A DNA stretch of 64,000 nt from Bradyrhizobium zhengyangense (GCF_022012435.1 NZ_JAKLUA010000001.1:124001-188000); one strand, 5' to 3'. Positions 8,540 to 19,421 are shown, numbered from the stretch's first letter. Numbers and translations: made by a program. Notes: generated from the letters alone by a model not told the origin.

Positions 8540-11272
8540 CTAGCCAGCCTCGCGGCGGCGGCCTTCCCGACCTTCGCGCTGGGTGAGCCGGCTGCGATGG
8601 AGCGCGAACAGCTCCAACATCTTGTCGGCCGGCTTTGCGGCGCTGAACAGATAACCCTGCATCTCGGTACAGCCGAGCGTGCGCAGCAACCGCTGCTGTT
8701 CCTCGGTCTCGACGCCTTCGGCCGTGGTCGCCATGCGGCGGGCGCTGGCGAGATTGACCACGGCCTGCACGATGCTGGCGGAGCCGTCGGGACCTGCGAT
8801 GTCGTTGACGAAGCAGCGGTCGATCTTGATCTTGTCGAACGGGAAGCGATGCAGATAGCTCAGCGAGGAGTAGCCGGTGCCGAAATCGTCGAGCGCAATG
8901 CGGACGCCGATGGCACGGAGCTGGTGCAGGATCGCAAGCGCGGTGTCGTCGTCGCGGATCAACACGGCCTCGGTGATTTCGAGCTCGAGCCGGCTCGCCG
9001 GCAGATTGGAGGCGGCGAGCGCCGCCATGATCTTCAGAGCCAGCGTGCCGCTCTTGAACTGAACCGGCGAGACGTTGACCGCAAGGCGAATGTCGTCGGG
9101 CCAGGTGGCCGCGTCGCGGCAGGCGGTCGACAGCACCCATTCGCCGATCTCGTTGATCAGCCCGGTATCCTCGGCAATCGGGATGAATTCTGCCGGCGAG
9201 ACCATGCCGCGCTCGGGGTGGCGCCAACGCACCAGCGCTTCGCAGCCGGTGATGCGGTCGTCCTTCAGGCTGAGGCAGGGTTGATAATAGACCTCGAGGC
9301 CACCGTCGCGCCTGCCCTGGGCGATGGCGTGGCGCAGGTCGATTTCGAGCTGGCGCCGCTCGCGTACCTTGGCGTCCATCTCGGGCTCGAAGAAGCGATA
9401 GGTGCGGCGCCCGGCGGATTTGGCCGCGTACATCGCCATGTCAGCGTTCTTCAGAATCTGATCGAGCGCGTTGCCGTGTCCGGGCGCCAGTGCAATGCCG
9501 ATGCTGGCATCGGTGGTGAGGTGATGGCCCATGCAATCGAACGGTGCGCGGATCGCGGCGAAGACCCGGGCAACGAGCTCGCTGACCTGGTCCTGCCTGG
9601 TCACCGCGCTCTGCACGATGGCGAATTCGTCGCCGCCGAGACGAGCGACGAAATCGGTCGGGCCGGCGCAGCGGCGCAGGCTCTCCGCCACCGACTTCAA
9701 CAGCTCGTCGCCGACGAGATGGCCGAGCGCGTCATTGACGCCCTTGAACTCGTCGATGTCGATGTAATGCACGGCAAGCTCTTCACCGTGAGCCATGCTG
9801 GCTAGCTCCTCGCGCAAATGTTCGTGGAACTTGGCGCGGTTGGGCAGGTCGGTCAGCGCGTCGTAGTGGGCGAGGTGGGTGATACGCGCCTCGGTGCGGC
9901 GCCGCTCGGTGATGTCCTCATGGGTCGCGACCCATCCGCCATCGTCGAGAGGCTCGTTGACGATCTGGATCGATCGGCCGTCGCTGGTGTCGACCACCAT
10001 GGAGTTGCGCACGTGGATGTCGCGCAGCACGCGCGCGACATACTGGTCCACGTCACCCGTGAACGAGCCCGTCGCCTTGCGGTGCGCGATGATGTCGCGG
10101 AAGCTGTAGCCGGGTCTGACGATGTCGGCCGACAGGCCGTACATCTCGATGTAGCGCTGGTTGCAGATCACGAGCCGCCGCTCGGCATCGAACAGCAGCA
10201 GACCCTGGGTCATGTTGTTGACGGCGCGATCGAGGCGCTGCTTCTCCAGCGTCAACCGCTCCCGGGACAGGCGGTGCTGCTCCAGGAGCTTGCGCACGAT
10301 CGCGGTCAGCACGCCCGCAATCGCAAGCACGGACGCGCCGGCGACCGAAATCAGGATTCCGATTTGCTCGCGCCAGTCGGCGAGCGCCGCCGCGCGCGTT
10401 GTCGTCGCCATCATCAGAATCGGGAAATGGGGCAAAGCACGCGCCGAGGCCAGCCGGTCCTCGCCGTCGATCGGGCTCACGATACGCCCGGCGAAGTGGT
10501 CGAGCGTGAAGATCTTCTGCTGCTCGAACGACCCGTTCCTGAAATTGCGTCCCATCATGTCGCTGGAATCGGGATAGCGGGCCAGCAGCGTGCCGTCCCG
10601 ATGCAGCATCGAGATCGTCGCGCCTTCGCCGAGCATGACGGTCTCGAAGAACTTCTCGAAATTGGCCGGCTCGATGCCGCGCCCGACGGCACCCATGAAT
10701 TCGCCGTGCGGTCCCATGATCCTGCGCACGATCAGGATGGTCCAAGCGCCGGAGATACGGCTGTGAACCGGTTCGATCAGTACGTCGGGCGCCTGCGGAT
10801 CGTATCGGAAGGTGCGGAAGTAGGCGCGGTCGGCGACGTTGACCTTCGGAGCGGGCCATGTCGTCGAGGAATTGATCACATTGCCGTCGGCGTCGATGAT
10901 GTTGACGCCGCCCATGTACGGAAGCGCCTCGATCTTCGAGCGCAGCATCCGGTGCACGTCCTCGCCGGAGAGGCGCTTGCGGAAGTCCGCTGCGGTCGTG
11001 ATTCCGTTCACGCGCACGTGGTCGACGAAATCCTTCTGAATGACCGCGAAATCCTGCAGTTGCTGATCGAAATGATGGGCGAGCAGCAGCACGGTGTTTT
11101 CCAGCTCGCGGCTGGAGTTGCGCAGCGCGCGCTCGCGGAAATTCTGCGCCATCAATACCGCGCCGACGGCGATTGCCGCGATCAGCAATGTGCCGCCGAC
11201 CACGAGCCAGCGGATCGGTCCGCTGCGCACGAAGGCCTGGTCGAAGAGGCGGCTGCCGTATTTTGTCATCAT
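8540..11272 (-). CDS. Membrane-bound GGDEF-EAL receptor (c-di-GMP cyclase/phosphodiesterase)
   Basis: About 910 residues. Order: N-terminal TM helix (about 20-42), a periplasmic Cache-type sensor region (about 45-300), a second TM helix (about 305-330), a PAS domain (about 350-460), a GGDEF domain with an intact GGDEF motif near 546-550, and an EAL domain with intact EAL near 678 and DDFGTGYSSL further on. Both catalytic motifs look complete, so it could make and degrade c-di-GMP, linking a periplasmic ligand to motility or surface behaviour. An ATG at 11272 is given as start; a GTG at 11293 is the in-frame alternative and neither has a strong ribosome binding site. It is divergent from the pilin gene. 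Confidence 0.95.
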   Translation of the reverse strand: MMTKYGSRLFDQAFVRSGPIRWLVVGGTLLIAAIAVGAVLMAQNFRERALRNSSRELENTVLLLAHHFDQQLQDFAVIQKDFVDHVRVNGITTAADFRKRLSGEDVHRMLRSKIEALPYMGGVNIIDADGNVINSSTTWPAPKVNVADRAYFRTFRYDPQAPDVLIEPVHSRISGAWTILIVRRIMGPHGEFMGAVGRGIEPANFEKFFETVMLGEGATISMLHRDGTLLARYPDSSDMMGRNFRNGSFEQQKIFTLDHFAGRIVSPIDGEDRLASARALPHFPILMMATTTRAAALADWREQIGILISVAGASVLAIAGVLTAIVRKLLEQHRLSRERLTLEKQRLDRAVNNMTQGLLLFDAERRLVICNQRYIEMYGLSADIVRPGYSFRDIIAHRKATGSFTGDVDQYVARVLRDIHVRNSMVVDTSDGRSIQIVNEPLDDGGWVATHEDITERRRTEARITHLAHYDALTDLPNRAKFHEHLREELASMAHGEELAVHYIDIDEFKGVNDALGHLVGDELLKSVAESLRRCAGPTDFVARLGGDEFAIVQSAVTRQDQVSELVARVFAAIRAPFDCMGHHLTTDASIGIALAPGHGNALDQILKNADMAMYAAKSAGRRTYRFFEPEMDAKVRERRQLEIDLRHAIAQGRRDGGLEVYYQPCLSLKDDRITGCEALVRWRHPERGMVSPAEFIPIAEDTGLINEIGEWVLSTACRDAATWPDDIRLAVNVSPVQFKSGTLALKIMAALAASNLPASRLELEITEAVLIRDDDTALAILHQLRAIGVRIALDDFGTGYSSLSYLHRFPFDKIKIDRCFVNDIAGPDGSASIVQAVVNLASARRMATTAEGVETEEQQRLLRTLGCTEMQGYLFSAAKPADKMLELFALHRSRLTQREGREGRRREAG

Positions 11273-11493
11273 GTTGTTCGTCGCCGTCCACACGTCAGGG
11301 TCAATTCTTGATCCCGTGACATCCGTCGGTTTACGGGATCGATGTGGAGGCGACGTTAGGAAGCGCGGTTAACGCGACATGAACCGTAATGCGCAAATGC
11401 AATCGATGCGCATGACGAGAAGCATGCAGCTTTTGCCGGCCATGGTCGGGATGAGGGTCAGTTCTTGCCGATCGCGGTGGAATCAACCAACGC

Positions 11494-11501
11494 TTAACCA
11501 T
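11494..11501 (+). promoter_or_regulatory. Possible CtrA half-site TTAACCAT upstream of the pilin
   Basis: TTAACCAT matches a CtrA-binding motif described in Caulobacter. It lies 38 bp upstream of the sigma-54 element. A second imperfect site, TTAA-N7-TGAA, is at 11369-11383 (consensus TTAA-N7-TTAA). Caulobacter pilA is CtrA-controlled, which makes the match worth noting, but an 8-bp match alone is weak. Confidence 0.3.
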
Positions 11502-11531
11502 CTAACCTGCTGACGATCCTCGATGCCACAT

Positions 11532-11547
11532 TGGCACGCGAATTGCG
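11532..11547 (+). promoter_or_regulatory. Sigma-54 (RpoN) -24/-12 promoter of the Flp pilin gene
   Basis: TGGCACG at 11532-11538, four bases, then TTGC at 11543-11546. All invariant bases of the TGGCAC-N5-TTGC consensus are present with correct spacing. Transcription should start near 11558, leaving a leader of about 27 bases with the ribosome binding site before the pilin ATG. A sigma-54 promoter requires an AAA+ activator, which is not encoded next to it. Confidence 0.77.
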
Positions 11548-11584
11548 AACTCAGCTCCGCAACGATGCGAGAGAGGACACGATC

Positions 11585-11749
11585 ATGAAAAAGACTTTGA
11601 AGAACTTCTGGATCGACGAATCCGGTGCGACCGCGATCGAATATGGCCTGATTGCGGCCGGTATCGCGCTGGCCATCATCACCGTCGTGAACGGCCTGGG
11701 TAGCAAGCTCAACACCAAGTTCGGATCGATCAGCACGGCGCTGAAATAA
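11585..11749 (+). CDS. Flp/Fap-type pilin (type IVb), 54 aa
   Basis: The start MKKTLKNFWIDESGATAIEY is diagnostic of Flp pilin precursors: a short leader, a prepilin peptidase site G/A before TAIEYGLIAAGIALAI, and a single hydrophobic helix. GAGAGGAC precedes the ATG. Such pilins are assembled by Tad/Cpa machinery into adhesive pili. No cpa/tad gene lies nearby, so this is an orphan structural gene relying on a remote apparatus. Its promoter region carries the sigma-54 element described separately. Confidence 0.92.
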   Translation: MKKTLKNFWIDESGATAIEYGLIAAGIALAIITVVNGLGSKLNTKFGSISTALK

Positions 11750-11756
11750 CCACCGA

Positions 11757-12275
11757 TCAGGCGCGGTAATGGCCCGACTTGCCGCCCAGCTTTTCGACGA
11801 GATGGATGCCCTCGATGCGCACGCCGCGCTCGACCGCCTTGATCATGTCGTAGATGGTGAGGCAGGCCACCGTAACGGCCGTGAGGGCTTCCATCTCGAC
11901 GCCGGTTGGGCCGGTCACCTTGACGCTGGCACGGACCACGCAGCCCGGCAGCTTCGCGTCAGGCTCAATGTCGACCGTGACCTTCGACAGCGCCAGCGGA
12001 TGACAGAGCGGGATCAGCTCCGAGGTCCGTTTCGCTGCCATGATTCCGGCGATGCGCGCGGTGCCGAGCACATCGCCTTTCTTGGCGTTGCCTGACACGA
12101 TCAGGTCGAGCGTTGCCTTCTCCATGACGACACGGCCTTCGGCGACGGCAAGCCGCTCGGTGGCAGCCTTGTCCGAGACATCGACCATCCGCGCCTCGCC
12201 GGAGGCGCCGATATGGGTGAGGGCAGGGCTGGCCTTCGCCTTTGCGGGCTTCGCCTTGGATGGCTTGCACACCAT
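11757..12275 (-). CDS. moaC: Cyclic pyranopterin monophosphate synthase MoaC
   Basis: 172 residues with the MoaC blocks [36 protein letters not shown] and [18 protein letters not shown]. MoaC converts the GTP-derived intermediate from MoaA to cyclic pyranopterin monophosphate, the first committed molybdenum cofactor step. Its ATG is separated by one base from the trpC stop, indicating cotranscription and probably translational coupling with trpD-trpC. The N-terminus has an unusual Lys/Ala-rich stretch of about 15 residues before the conserved region. Confidence 0.96.
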   Translation of the reverse strand: MVCKPSKAKPAKAKASPALTHIGASGEARMVDVSDKAATERLAVAEGRVVMEKATLDLIVSGNAKKGDVLGTARIAGIMAAKRTSELIPLCHPLALSKVTVDIEPDAKLPGCVVRASVKVTGPTGVEMEALTAVTVACLTIYDMIKAVERGVRIEGIHLVEKLGGKSGHYRA

Positions 12276-12276
12276 G

Positions 12277-13098
12277 TCAGCGCGTGCCCGTGGCGCGGGC
12301 CTTGGTCTGGCGCGTGAGCAGCGTACGCGTGGCGGCCGCGACGTCGGCCTGGCGCATCAGGCTCTCGCCGACCAGGAAGGTCGACATGCCGACGCGCTCG
12401 AGCCGCGACAGGTCTGCGGGCGTGAAGATGCCGCTCTCGCCGACCATCAGCCGCTCCCGCGGGATCAGAGGCGCCAGCATCTCGCTGGTCGCCAGCGTCG
12501 TCTCGAAGGTGCGCAGATTCCGGTTATTGATCCCGATCATCGGTGAACGCAGCTTCAGCGCCCGATCGAGCTCGGCACGGTCGTGGATCTCGATCAGCAC
12601 ATCCATGCCGTAGGCGATCGCGGCGTCTTCGAGATCCTTGGCGGTCGCATCATCGAGCGCCGCCATGATGATGAGGATGCAGTCGGCGCCGTGCGCGCGC
12701 GCCTCGACCACCTGATAGGTGTCGAACAGAAAATCCTTGCGCAGCACAGGCAACGAGGTCGCCGCGCGTGCCGCAACCATGAAGTCGAGATGGCCCTGGA
12801 ACGAGGGCGTGTCGGTCAGCACGGACAGGCAGGCCGCGCCGCCCGCCTCATAGGCCTTGGCAAGCAGGGGCGGATCGAAATCGGGGCGGATCAGACCCTT
12901 GGAGGGCGAGGCCTTCTTCACCTCGGCGATCAGCGCATAATCGCCATTGGCGTGCTTGGCCCTGATCGCGCGCACGAAGCCGCGCGGCGCGTCCTGCGCG
13001 CTGGCTTGTGCCTCGACCGCCGAGAGCGGCTGCGCGCGCTTGGCCGCCGCGATCTCCTCGCGCTTGTAGGCCTCGATCTTGGTCAGGATATCGGACAT
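12277..13098 (-). CDS. trpC: Indole-3-glycerol phosphate synthase TrpC
   Basis: 273 residues, stand-alone TrpC (not fused to TrpF). Characteristic segments are [41 protein letters not shown] and MVGESGI. It closes the indole ring in tryptophan synthesis. The start [12 protein letters not shown] is standard for the family. It lies seven bases after trpD and one base before moaC, so the three form a compact operon. Confidence 0.97.
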   Translation of the reverse strand: MSDILTKIEAYKREEIAAAKRAQPLSAVEAQASAQDAPRGFVRAIRAKHANGDYALIAEVKKASPSKGLIRPDFDPPLLAKAYEAGGAACLSVLTDTPSFQGHLDFMVAARAATSLPVLRKDFLFDTYQVVEARAHGADCILIIMAALDDATAKDLEDAAIAYGMDVLIEIHDRAELDRALKLRSPMIGINNRNLRTFETTLATSEMLAPLIPRERLMVGESGIFTPADLSRLERVGMSTFLVGESLMRQADVAAATRTLLTRQTKARATGTR

Positions 13099-13105
13099 GA
13101 CAGGC

Positions 13106-14119
13106 TCAGCTGTTCGAGACCGCGATCAGATGTTTCAGTCGCGCGTTCGCAGCGCCGCTATCGAGCGATTTTGCGCCGATCGCGACGCCTTCCCTCAGGT
13201 CCTTGGCGCGGCCGGCGACGACGAGCGCCGCGGCGGCGTTGATCAGCGCGACGTCGCGATAGGGGCTCGGCTTGCCGTCGAGGACGCTTTGCAGCGCCAT
13301 CGCATTAGCGTCGGCATCACCGCCCTTGAGTGCGCCGGGATCGCATCGCGGCAGGCCGACGTCCTCGGGCGTTACCTCGAAATTCCGGATCTCGCCATTG
13401 TGGAGCGCCGAGACGAAGGTCGGGCCGGTGAGGGTGATCTCGTCAAGGCCATCGGAGCCGTGCACCACCCAGGCGGATTCGGAGCCGAGATTCTTCAGCA
13501 CCTGCGCCAGCGGCTGCACCCATTGCCTGGAGAATACGCCTACCATCTGCCGCTTCACGCCGGCCGGGTTGGACAGGGGCCCAAGCAGGTTGAAGATCGT
13601 GCGGGTGGCGAGCTCGACCCGGGTCGGGCCGACGTTCTTCATGGCCGGATGATGGGCCGGTGCGAACATGAAGCCGATGCCGCATTCGCGCACGCAGCGG
13701 CCGACCTGCTCGGGCTTGAGATCGATCTTCACGCCGAGCGAGGCCAGCACGTCCGCAGCGCCCGAGCGCGACGAGAGCGCGCGGTTGCCGTGCTTGGCGA
13801 CGGGCAGACCGGTGCCGGAGACGATGAACGAGGCACAGGTCGAGACATTGACCGAGCCGGAGCCGTCGCCGCCGGTGCCGACGATATCGACGGCGTCCGC
13901 GGGCGCATCGACCGTGAGCATCTTCGAGCGCATCGCCGTGACCGCGCCGGTGATTTCCTCCACCGTCTCGCCGCGCACACGCAGCGCCATCAAGAGGCCG
14001 CCCATCTGCGAGGGGGTGGCCTCGCCGGACATCACGGCATCGAAGGCGGATGCGGCTTCCTCACGCGACAGGCTGGCACCGGTCGCAACTTTTCCAATGA
14101 TCGATTTCAGGTCGTCCAT
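13106..14119 (-). CDS. trpD: Anthranilate phosphoribosyltransferase TrpD
   Basis: 337 residues. The glycine-rich PRPP site [17 protein letters not shown], the block [17 protein letters not shown] and [19 protein letters not shown] identify TrpD. It joins anthranilate to PRPP in tryptophan synthesis. It is preceded after 14 bp by the PpiD-like foldase gene on the same strand and followed by trpC. The usual trpE/trpG are not in this window. Confidence 0.97.
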   Translation of the reverse strand: MDDLKSIIGKVATGASLSREEAASAFDAVMSGEATPSQMGGLLMALRVRGETVEEITGAVTAMRSKMLTVDAPADAVDIVGTGGDGSGSVNVSTCASFIVSGTGLPVAKHGNRALSSRSGAADVLASLGVKIDLKPEQVGRCVRECGIGFMFAPAHHPAMKNVGPTRVELATRTIFNLLGPLSNPAGVKRQMVGVFSRQWVQPLAQVLKNLGSESAWVVHGSDGLDEITLTGPTFVSALHNGEIRNFEVTPEDVGLPRCDPGALKGGDADANAMALQSVLDGKPSPYRDVALINAAAALVVAGRAKDLREGVAIGAKSLDSGAANARLKHLIAVSNS

Positions 14120-14133
14120 CGCGTGCTTTCAAC

Positions 14134-16032
14134 TCACTGGTTCGCGCCGGTCACTTGCGCGAAGGCGGCCTGATTAATGGTGGTCCCGATGTCGGTTTCA
14201 AGCTTGTTGACGTAGGAGGCGACCTGCTCGTCGGTCAGCGACTTGTCGACGCTCTCCTTCAGCTTCTTGACGGCGTCGGAGGCGGTGTCGACCGCGGGAT
14301 CGACGATGTCGGTGACGCGGAAGACGATGACTTCGGTGCCGCCGGTCACCGGCGCCTGGCCGACACCGTCCTTGGCGGCGCGGAAGGCGGCCGCAACGAT
14401 GTTGGCGGGCACGCCGGCCGGGGAGTCGTCGCGCTTGAAGCCGCTGGCGGTCTCGACCTTGGCATTGATCGCAGCGGCCTCGTCAGCGAGCTTGCCGCCC
14501 TGTTCGAGCTTTTGCACCAGTTCGGTCGCCTTCGCCTTCAGCTTGGTGGCGATCTGCTCCTGGCGCCAGCGCGCCTCGACCTGGTCGCGGACCTCATCGA
14601 GATTGCGGTCGCGCGACGGCGTGATGGCGAGCACGTCGTACCAGACATAGCCGCCCTTGAACGAGATTGGGTCGTTGTCGACGCCGACATCGCTGTTGAA
14701 GGCCTGCGACACCACGTCGAGACCCTGCGGAATGTTGGTAACGGTCTGCCCGTTCGGCGCGCGGCCGGAGCGGTCGACGGCATCGATGGTCACGGCCGTG
14801 AGCCCGAGCTTCTGTGCGGCATCGGCGACGCTGGTGCCGGCACCGCGTTCGTCCTCCATCTTGTCACGGAGCTCGCCGACCTTGGTGCGCGCGCGCTCGG
14901 TCGCGATCGATCGCTTCACGTCGGCGGCAAACTTGGCGTAGTCGGCCTCGGCGCCGGGCTCGATCTTGTCGACCTTGACGATCGAAACGCCAATCGGGCC
15001 CTGGATCGGCTGGCTGATTTCGCCAACGGGAAGCGCGAAGGCGACATTGCCGACGGCTGGTTCGAGCGAGGATTTCGTCACCAGCCCGAGATCGACGTCG
15101 GAGGCAGTCAAACCGCGCTCTTTGCCGAGATCTTCAAAGGACAGCCCGCCGACCAGACGCTCGCGCGCGGCCTGCGCCTCGGCGGCGTTCGGAAACACAA
15201 TCTGCTTGATCTGGCGCTTCTCCGGTGTGGAGAGTTGGTTCTTGCGCTGATCGAACAGTTTCTTCGCGTCGTCGTCGGAGACGTCGCTCCACTTGGCGAT
15301 GTCCTCCGGCGAGATCACGGCGAAGACGATCTTGCGGAATTCGGGTGCGCGGAACTGGACCTTGTGATCCTCGAAATAGGCGGCGAGCGCCTCGGGCGAG
15401 GGGGGATCTATGGTGCCGGCCTGCGCCGTATCGAGCCTGACGAACTCGATCGAGCGCTGCTCGTTCTGGAAGCGCGTCGCCACGTCGAACATGGTCTTCG
15501 GCGGTTCGAGGCCGGCGCCGATCGTGCCGGTGATCTGCCGGCGCAGCGCCACCTTGCGCTGCTCGGCCACGTAGCGCTGCTCAGTGTAGCCGAAATTGCG
15601 GATCAGCCCCTGGAAGCGGTTCGCATCGAACTTACCGTCGACGCCTTTGAAGTTCGGGTCGTTCATGATGATCTGGCGGATCTGCTCGTCGGACTGGCCG
15701 AGCCCGAGCTGACGCGCGTTCTCGTCGAGGGCAGCTTCGGCAATCGTCTGCTGGAGCACCTGGCGGTCAAGGCCGAACGCGCGCGCCTGGTCCGGCGTGA
15801 GGGGCCGGCCAAACTGGCGGCCGATCTGCTGGAGGCGGTCGGTGTAGATCTGGCGGAACTCGTTCAGCGAAATCTCGGTGTGGCCGACCTTGGCCAGCGT
15901 GGACTGCCCGAAGCCCCGGAAGATGTCGGCGATGCCCCAAATGCCGAAGCTGATGATCAACACGCCCATCACGACGGCCATGATGGTCTTGCCGACCCAG
16001 TTTGATGAGGCCTTGCGCATTCCTCGAAGCAT
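14134..16032 (-). CDS. PpiD/SurA-like membrane-anchored peptidyl-prolyl isomerase
   Basis: 632 residues. One N-terminal TM helix (about 17-37, within TIMAVVMGVLIISFGIWGI) anchors a large periplasmic part with a SurA-type N-terminal chaperone region (about 40-190) and parvulin-like segments around 240-350 and further on. PpiD homologues assist folding of exported proteins at the Sec exit. In Bradyrhizobiaceae this gene commonly precedes trp genes. Start chosen at ATG 16032 (MLRGMRKASSNW); a TTG three codons upstream is possible. Isomerase activity is not certain, since many PpiD parvulin domains are inactive. Confidence 0.9.
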   Translation of the reverse strand: MLRGMRKASSNWVGKTIMAVVMGVLIISFGIWGIADIFRGFGQSTLAKVGHTEISLNEFRQIYTDRLQQIGRQFGRPLTPDQARAFGLDRQVLQQTIAEAALDENARQLGLGQSDEQIRQIIMNDPNFKGVDGKFDANRFQGLIRNFGYTEQRYVAEQRKVALRRQITGTIGAGLEPPKTMFDVATRFQNEQRSIEFVRLDTAQAGTIDPPSPEALAAYFEDHKVQFRAPEFRKIVFAVISPEDIAKWSDVSDDDAKKLFDQRKNQLSTPEKRQIKQIVFPNAAEAQAARERLVGGLSFEDLGKERGLTASDVDLGLVTKSSLEPAVGNVAFALPVGEISQPIQGPIGVSIVKVDKIEPGAEADYAKFAADVKRSIATERARTKVGELRDKMEDERGAGTSVADAAQKLGLTAVTIDAVDRSGRAPNGQTVTNIPQGLDVVSQAFNSDVGVDNDPISFKGGYVWYDVLAITPSRDRNLDEVRDQVEARWRQEQIATKLKAKATELVQKLEQGGKLADEAAAINAKVETASGFKRDDSPAGVPANIVAAAFRAAKDGVGQAPVTGGTEVIVFRVTDIVDPAVDTASDAVKKLKESVDKSLTDEQVASYVNKLETDIGTTINQAAFAQVTGANQ

Positions 16033-16187
16033 TTGGTCCAACTTGTTTGATAAGGAGGGGAACGGGAGCGCGTCTTAATGCAGATTCCGCAAAAGCGCGT
16101 CACCAAATTGATATGCCATCATAAAGTGGTGGCTTTCGCCCCGCAACCTCAGGTCAGACCGCTTCGCGAAGCTGCGGTTAAGGGGCC

Positions 16188-16251
16188 GAAAGCGTTTTCC
16201 AGCGAAGCGGTCCCCCGGTTCGCGTCGAGAAAACGCGTCAAAACAAGAATC
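16188..16251. repeat. Dispersed intergenic repeat (rhizobial GCGTTTTC...GAAAACGC type)
   Basis: The segment holds AGCGTTTTCC followed by GAAAACGCGTCAAAACAAG. The outer parts form an imperfect inverted repeat (GCGTTTTC and GAAAACGC) around CGGTTCGCGTC. I recall close variants in large numbers between genes in Bradyrhizobium and related genomes. It lies in the divergent region between the foldase and tpiA. No other copy is present in this window, so repetition is inferred. Confidence 0.55.
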
Positions 16252-16312
16252 TGGAACTGCCGCGATAGCTCTGCTAGCGCATGGACAAGACCTCATTCTG
16301 CTGGAAAATGAC

Positions 16313-17062
16313 ATGACCATCCGCCCCCTGATCGCCGGCAACTGGAAAATGAATGGCCTGAAAGCCCAGGCCGCCGAATTCGACGCCATGCTCAATGGCG
16401 CGGCAGAGGTATCAGGCAAGGCCGATCTGCTGGTCTGCCCGCCGGCGACCCTGATCGCGGGCTTTGCCGAGAAAGCGCGTGGCAAGACCGTCGCCGTCGG
16501 GGCCCAGGACTGCCATCCCAAGGCCTCCGGCGCCCATACCGGCGATATTGCGGCTGAAATGCTGACTGACGCAGGCGCAAGCGCCATCATCGTTGGCCAT
16601 TCCGAGCGTCGCGCCGACCATGGCGAGGGCGATGCCCTTGTCAGGCAGAAGGCGGAAGCCGCCTGGCGAGCCGGGGCGGTCGCGATCGTCTGCATTGGCG
16701 AGACGCAGGCCCAGCGCGACGCTGGCCAGACCCTGGATATCGTCCGTGGCCAGCTCGACGGCTCGCTGCCGGATGGCTCCACGGCCGCCAATCTGGTCGT
16801 GGCCTATGAGCCGGTCTGGGCGATCGGCACGGGCCTCACCCCCACGGCCAAGGATGTCGAGCAAATTCATGGCTTTATCCGGGAGTTCCTGACCTCCAGG
16901 TTCAAGGACGAGGGGGCGAAGATGCGGATCCTCTACGGCGGCTCGGTGAAGCCGTCGAACGCAGCCGAGCTGATGGCGGTCAAAAACGTCAATGGCGCGC
17001 TGGTTGGCGGCGCCAGCCTGAAAGCGGCCGATTTCCTTGCGATCGCGAAAGGCTGCCCCTAG
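16313..17062 (+). CDS. tpiA: Triosephosphate isomerase
   Basis: 249 residues, the normal length. The substrate-binding Asn10 and Lys12 are in GNWKMNG, the electrophile His96 is in VGHSERR, the catalytic base Glu166 is in [11 protein letters not shown] and the phosphate loop is LYGGSVKP. It interconverts dihydroxyacetone phosphate and glyceraldehyde 3-phosphate in the cytosol. It begins the common alphaproteobacterial series tpiA-secG-pyrG. Confidence 0.98.
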   Translation: MTIRPLIAGNWKMNGLKAQAAEFDAMLNGAAEVSGKADLLVCPPATLIAGFAEKARGKTVAVGAQDCHPKASGAHTGDIAAEMLTDAGASAIIVGHSERRADHGEGDALVRQKAEAAWRAGAVAIVCIGETQAQRDAGQTLDIVRGQLDGSLPDGSTAANLVVAYEPVWAIGTGLTPTAKDVEQIHGFIREFLTSRFKDEGAKMRILYGGSVKPSNAAELMAVKNVNGALVGGASLKAADFLAIAKGCP

Positions 17063-17087
17063 CTAAGCCAAAGCTTTGATCCGGGGG

Positions 17088-17118
17088 CGATCGGGGGTGG
17101 CAATGCCCCTTCCGATCG
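17088..17118. terminator. Hairpin between tpiA and secG
   Basis: CGATCGG (17088-17094) pairs with CCGATCG (17112-17118), and the inner GGG can pair with CCCC. No clear T-tract follows, so it may be a weak terminator, attenuator or mRNA stabiliser. Confidence 0.4.
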
Positions 17119-17201
17119 TGTAACACCGCGCAACTTCAGGAAAACCCGCGAAGCGCGATCGGCCGCCGTCAGGCGCCGCCCGCTTGTGACGGAAGGATAG
17201 C

Positions 17202-17591
17202 ATGCAGACCGTTGTCATCGTCATCCACCTCATGATCGTCGCCGTCATGATCGGCGCCGTGCTGCTCCAGAAGTCGGAAGGCGGCGGCCTCGGCATGGGC
17301 GGCGGCGCGGGCTTCATGTCGAGCCGCGGCACCGCGAATCTACTGTCGCGAACCACCGCGGTCCTCGCGGCGGGCTTCTTCCTCACCAGCCTGTTCCTGT
17401 CCTGGTATGCCGGTTACAACCGCGCGCCGACCTCGATCATCGGCCAGCCCGCGTCGCAGACCCAGCCGGGCGGCGCCAACCCGATCACCGCGCCGACCTC
17501 GGGCGGTATTCTGGACACGCTGAAGAAGGCGGACGAGCAGCAGCAGGCTCCGGCGGCACCGAGCGGCCCGCAGGTGCCTCGCTCACAATAA
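17202..17591 (+). CDS. secG: Preprotein translocase subunit SecG
   Basis: 129 residues. Two TM helices (residues 1-21 and about 50-70) flank the SecG signature LLQKSEGGGLGMGGG. A Pro/Gln/Ala-rich cytosolic tail follows, typical of alphaproteobacterial SecG, which is longer than the E. coli protein. SecG supports protein export through SecYEG in the inner membrane. A hairpin follows the gene. Confidence 0.95.
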   Translation: MQTVVIVIHLMIVAVMIGAVLLQKSEGGGLGMGGGAGFMSSRGTANLLSRTTAVLAAGFFLTSLFLSWYAGYNRAPTSIIGQPASQTQPGGANPITAPTSGGILDTLKKADEQQQAPAAPSGPQVPRSQ

Positions 17592-17605
17592 AGCAGGGGG
17601 GCCAT

Positions 17606-17632
17606 GCAGGACGATGGCTACCGTCCTGCTTC
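17606..17632 (+). terminator. Terminator-like hairpin after secG
   Basis: GCAGGACG (17606-17613) pairs perfectly with CGTCCTGC (17622-17629) across an 8-base loop, followed by a short TTC. It lies in the 166-bp gap before pyrG. Confidence 0.5.
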
Positions 17633-17745
17633 AAAGATCCCCATCAAGGCTCTGTCACCATTCTTAGTTTTGGCTCACCCACAGGCCCGCAGATTCTTTG
17701 GGGCTGAATACGAATCGCTTTGGCGAATCGGATTCGAGGGATTAG

Positions 17746-19389
<1,644 letters not shown>

Positions 19390-19421
19390 CCGGCTCGTTA
19401 CGCGACGGTGCGGGCGCGCTC

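Noticed and set aside
14155..16005. A 616-codon plus-strand frame over the PpiD-like foldase gene
   Set aside because: It is the complement of the foldase gene with shadow composition; the minus-strand gene has an anchor helix and SurA-like sequence.
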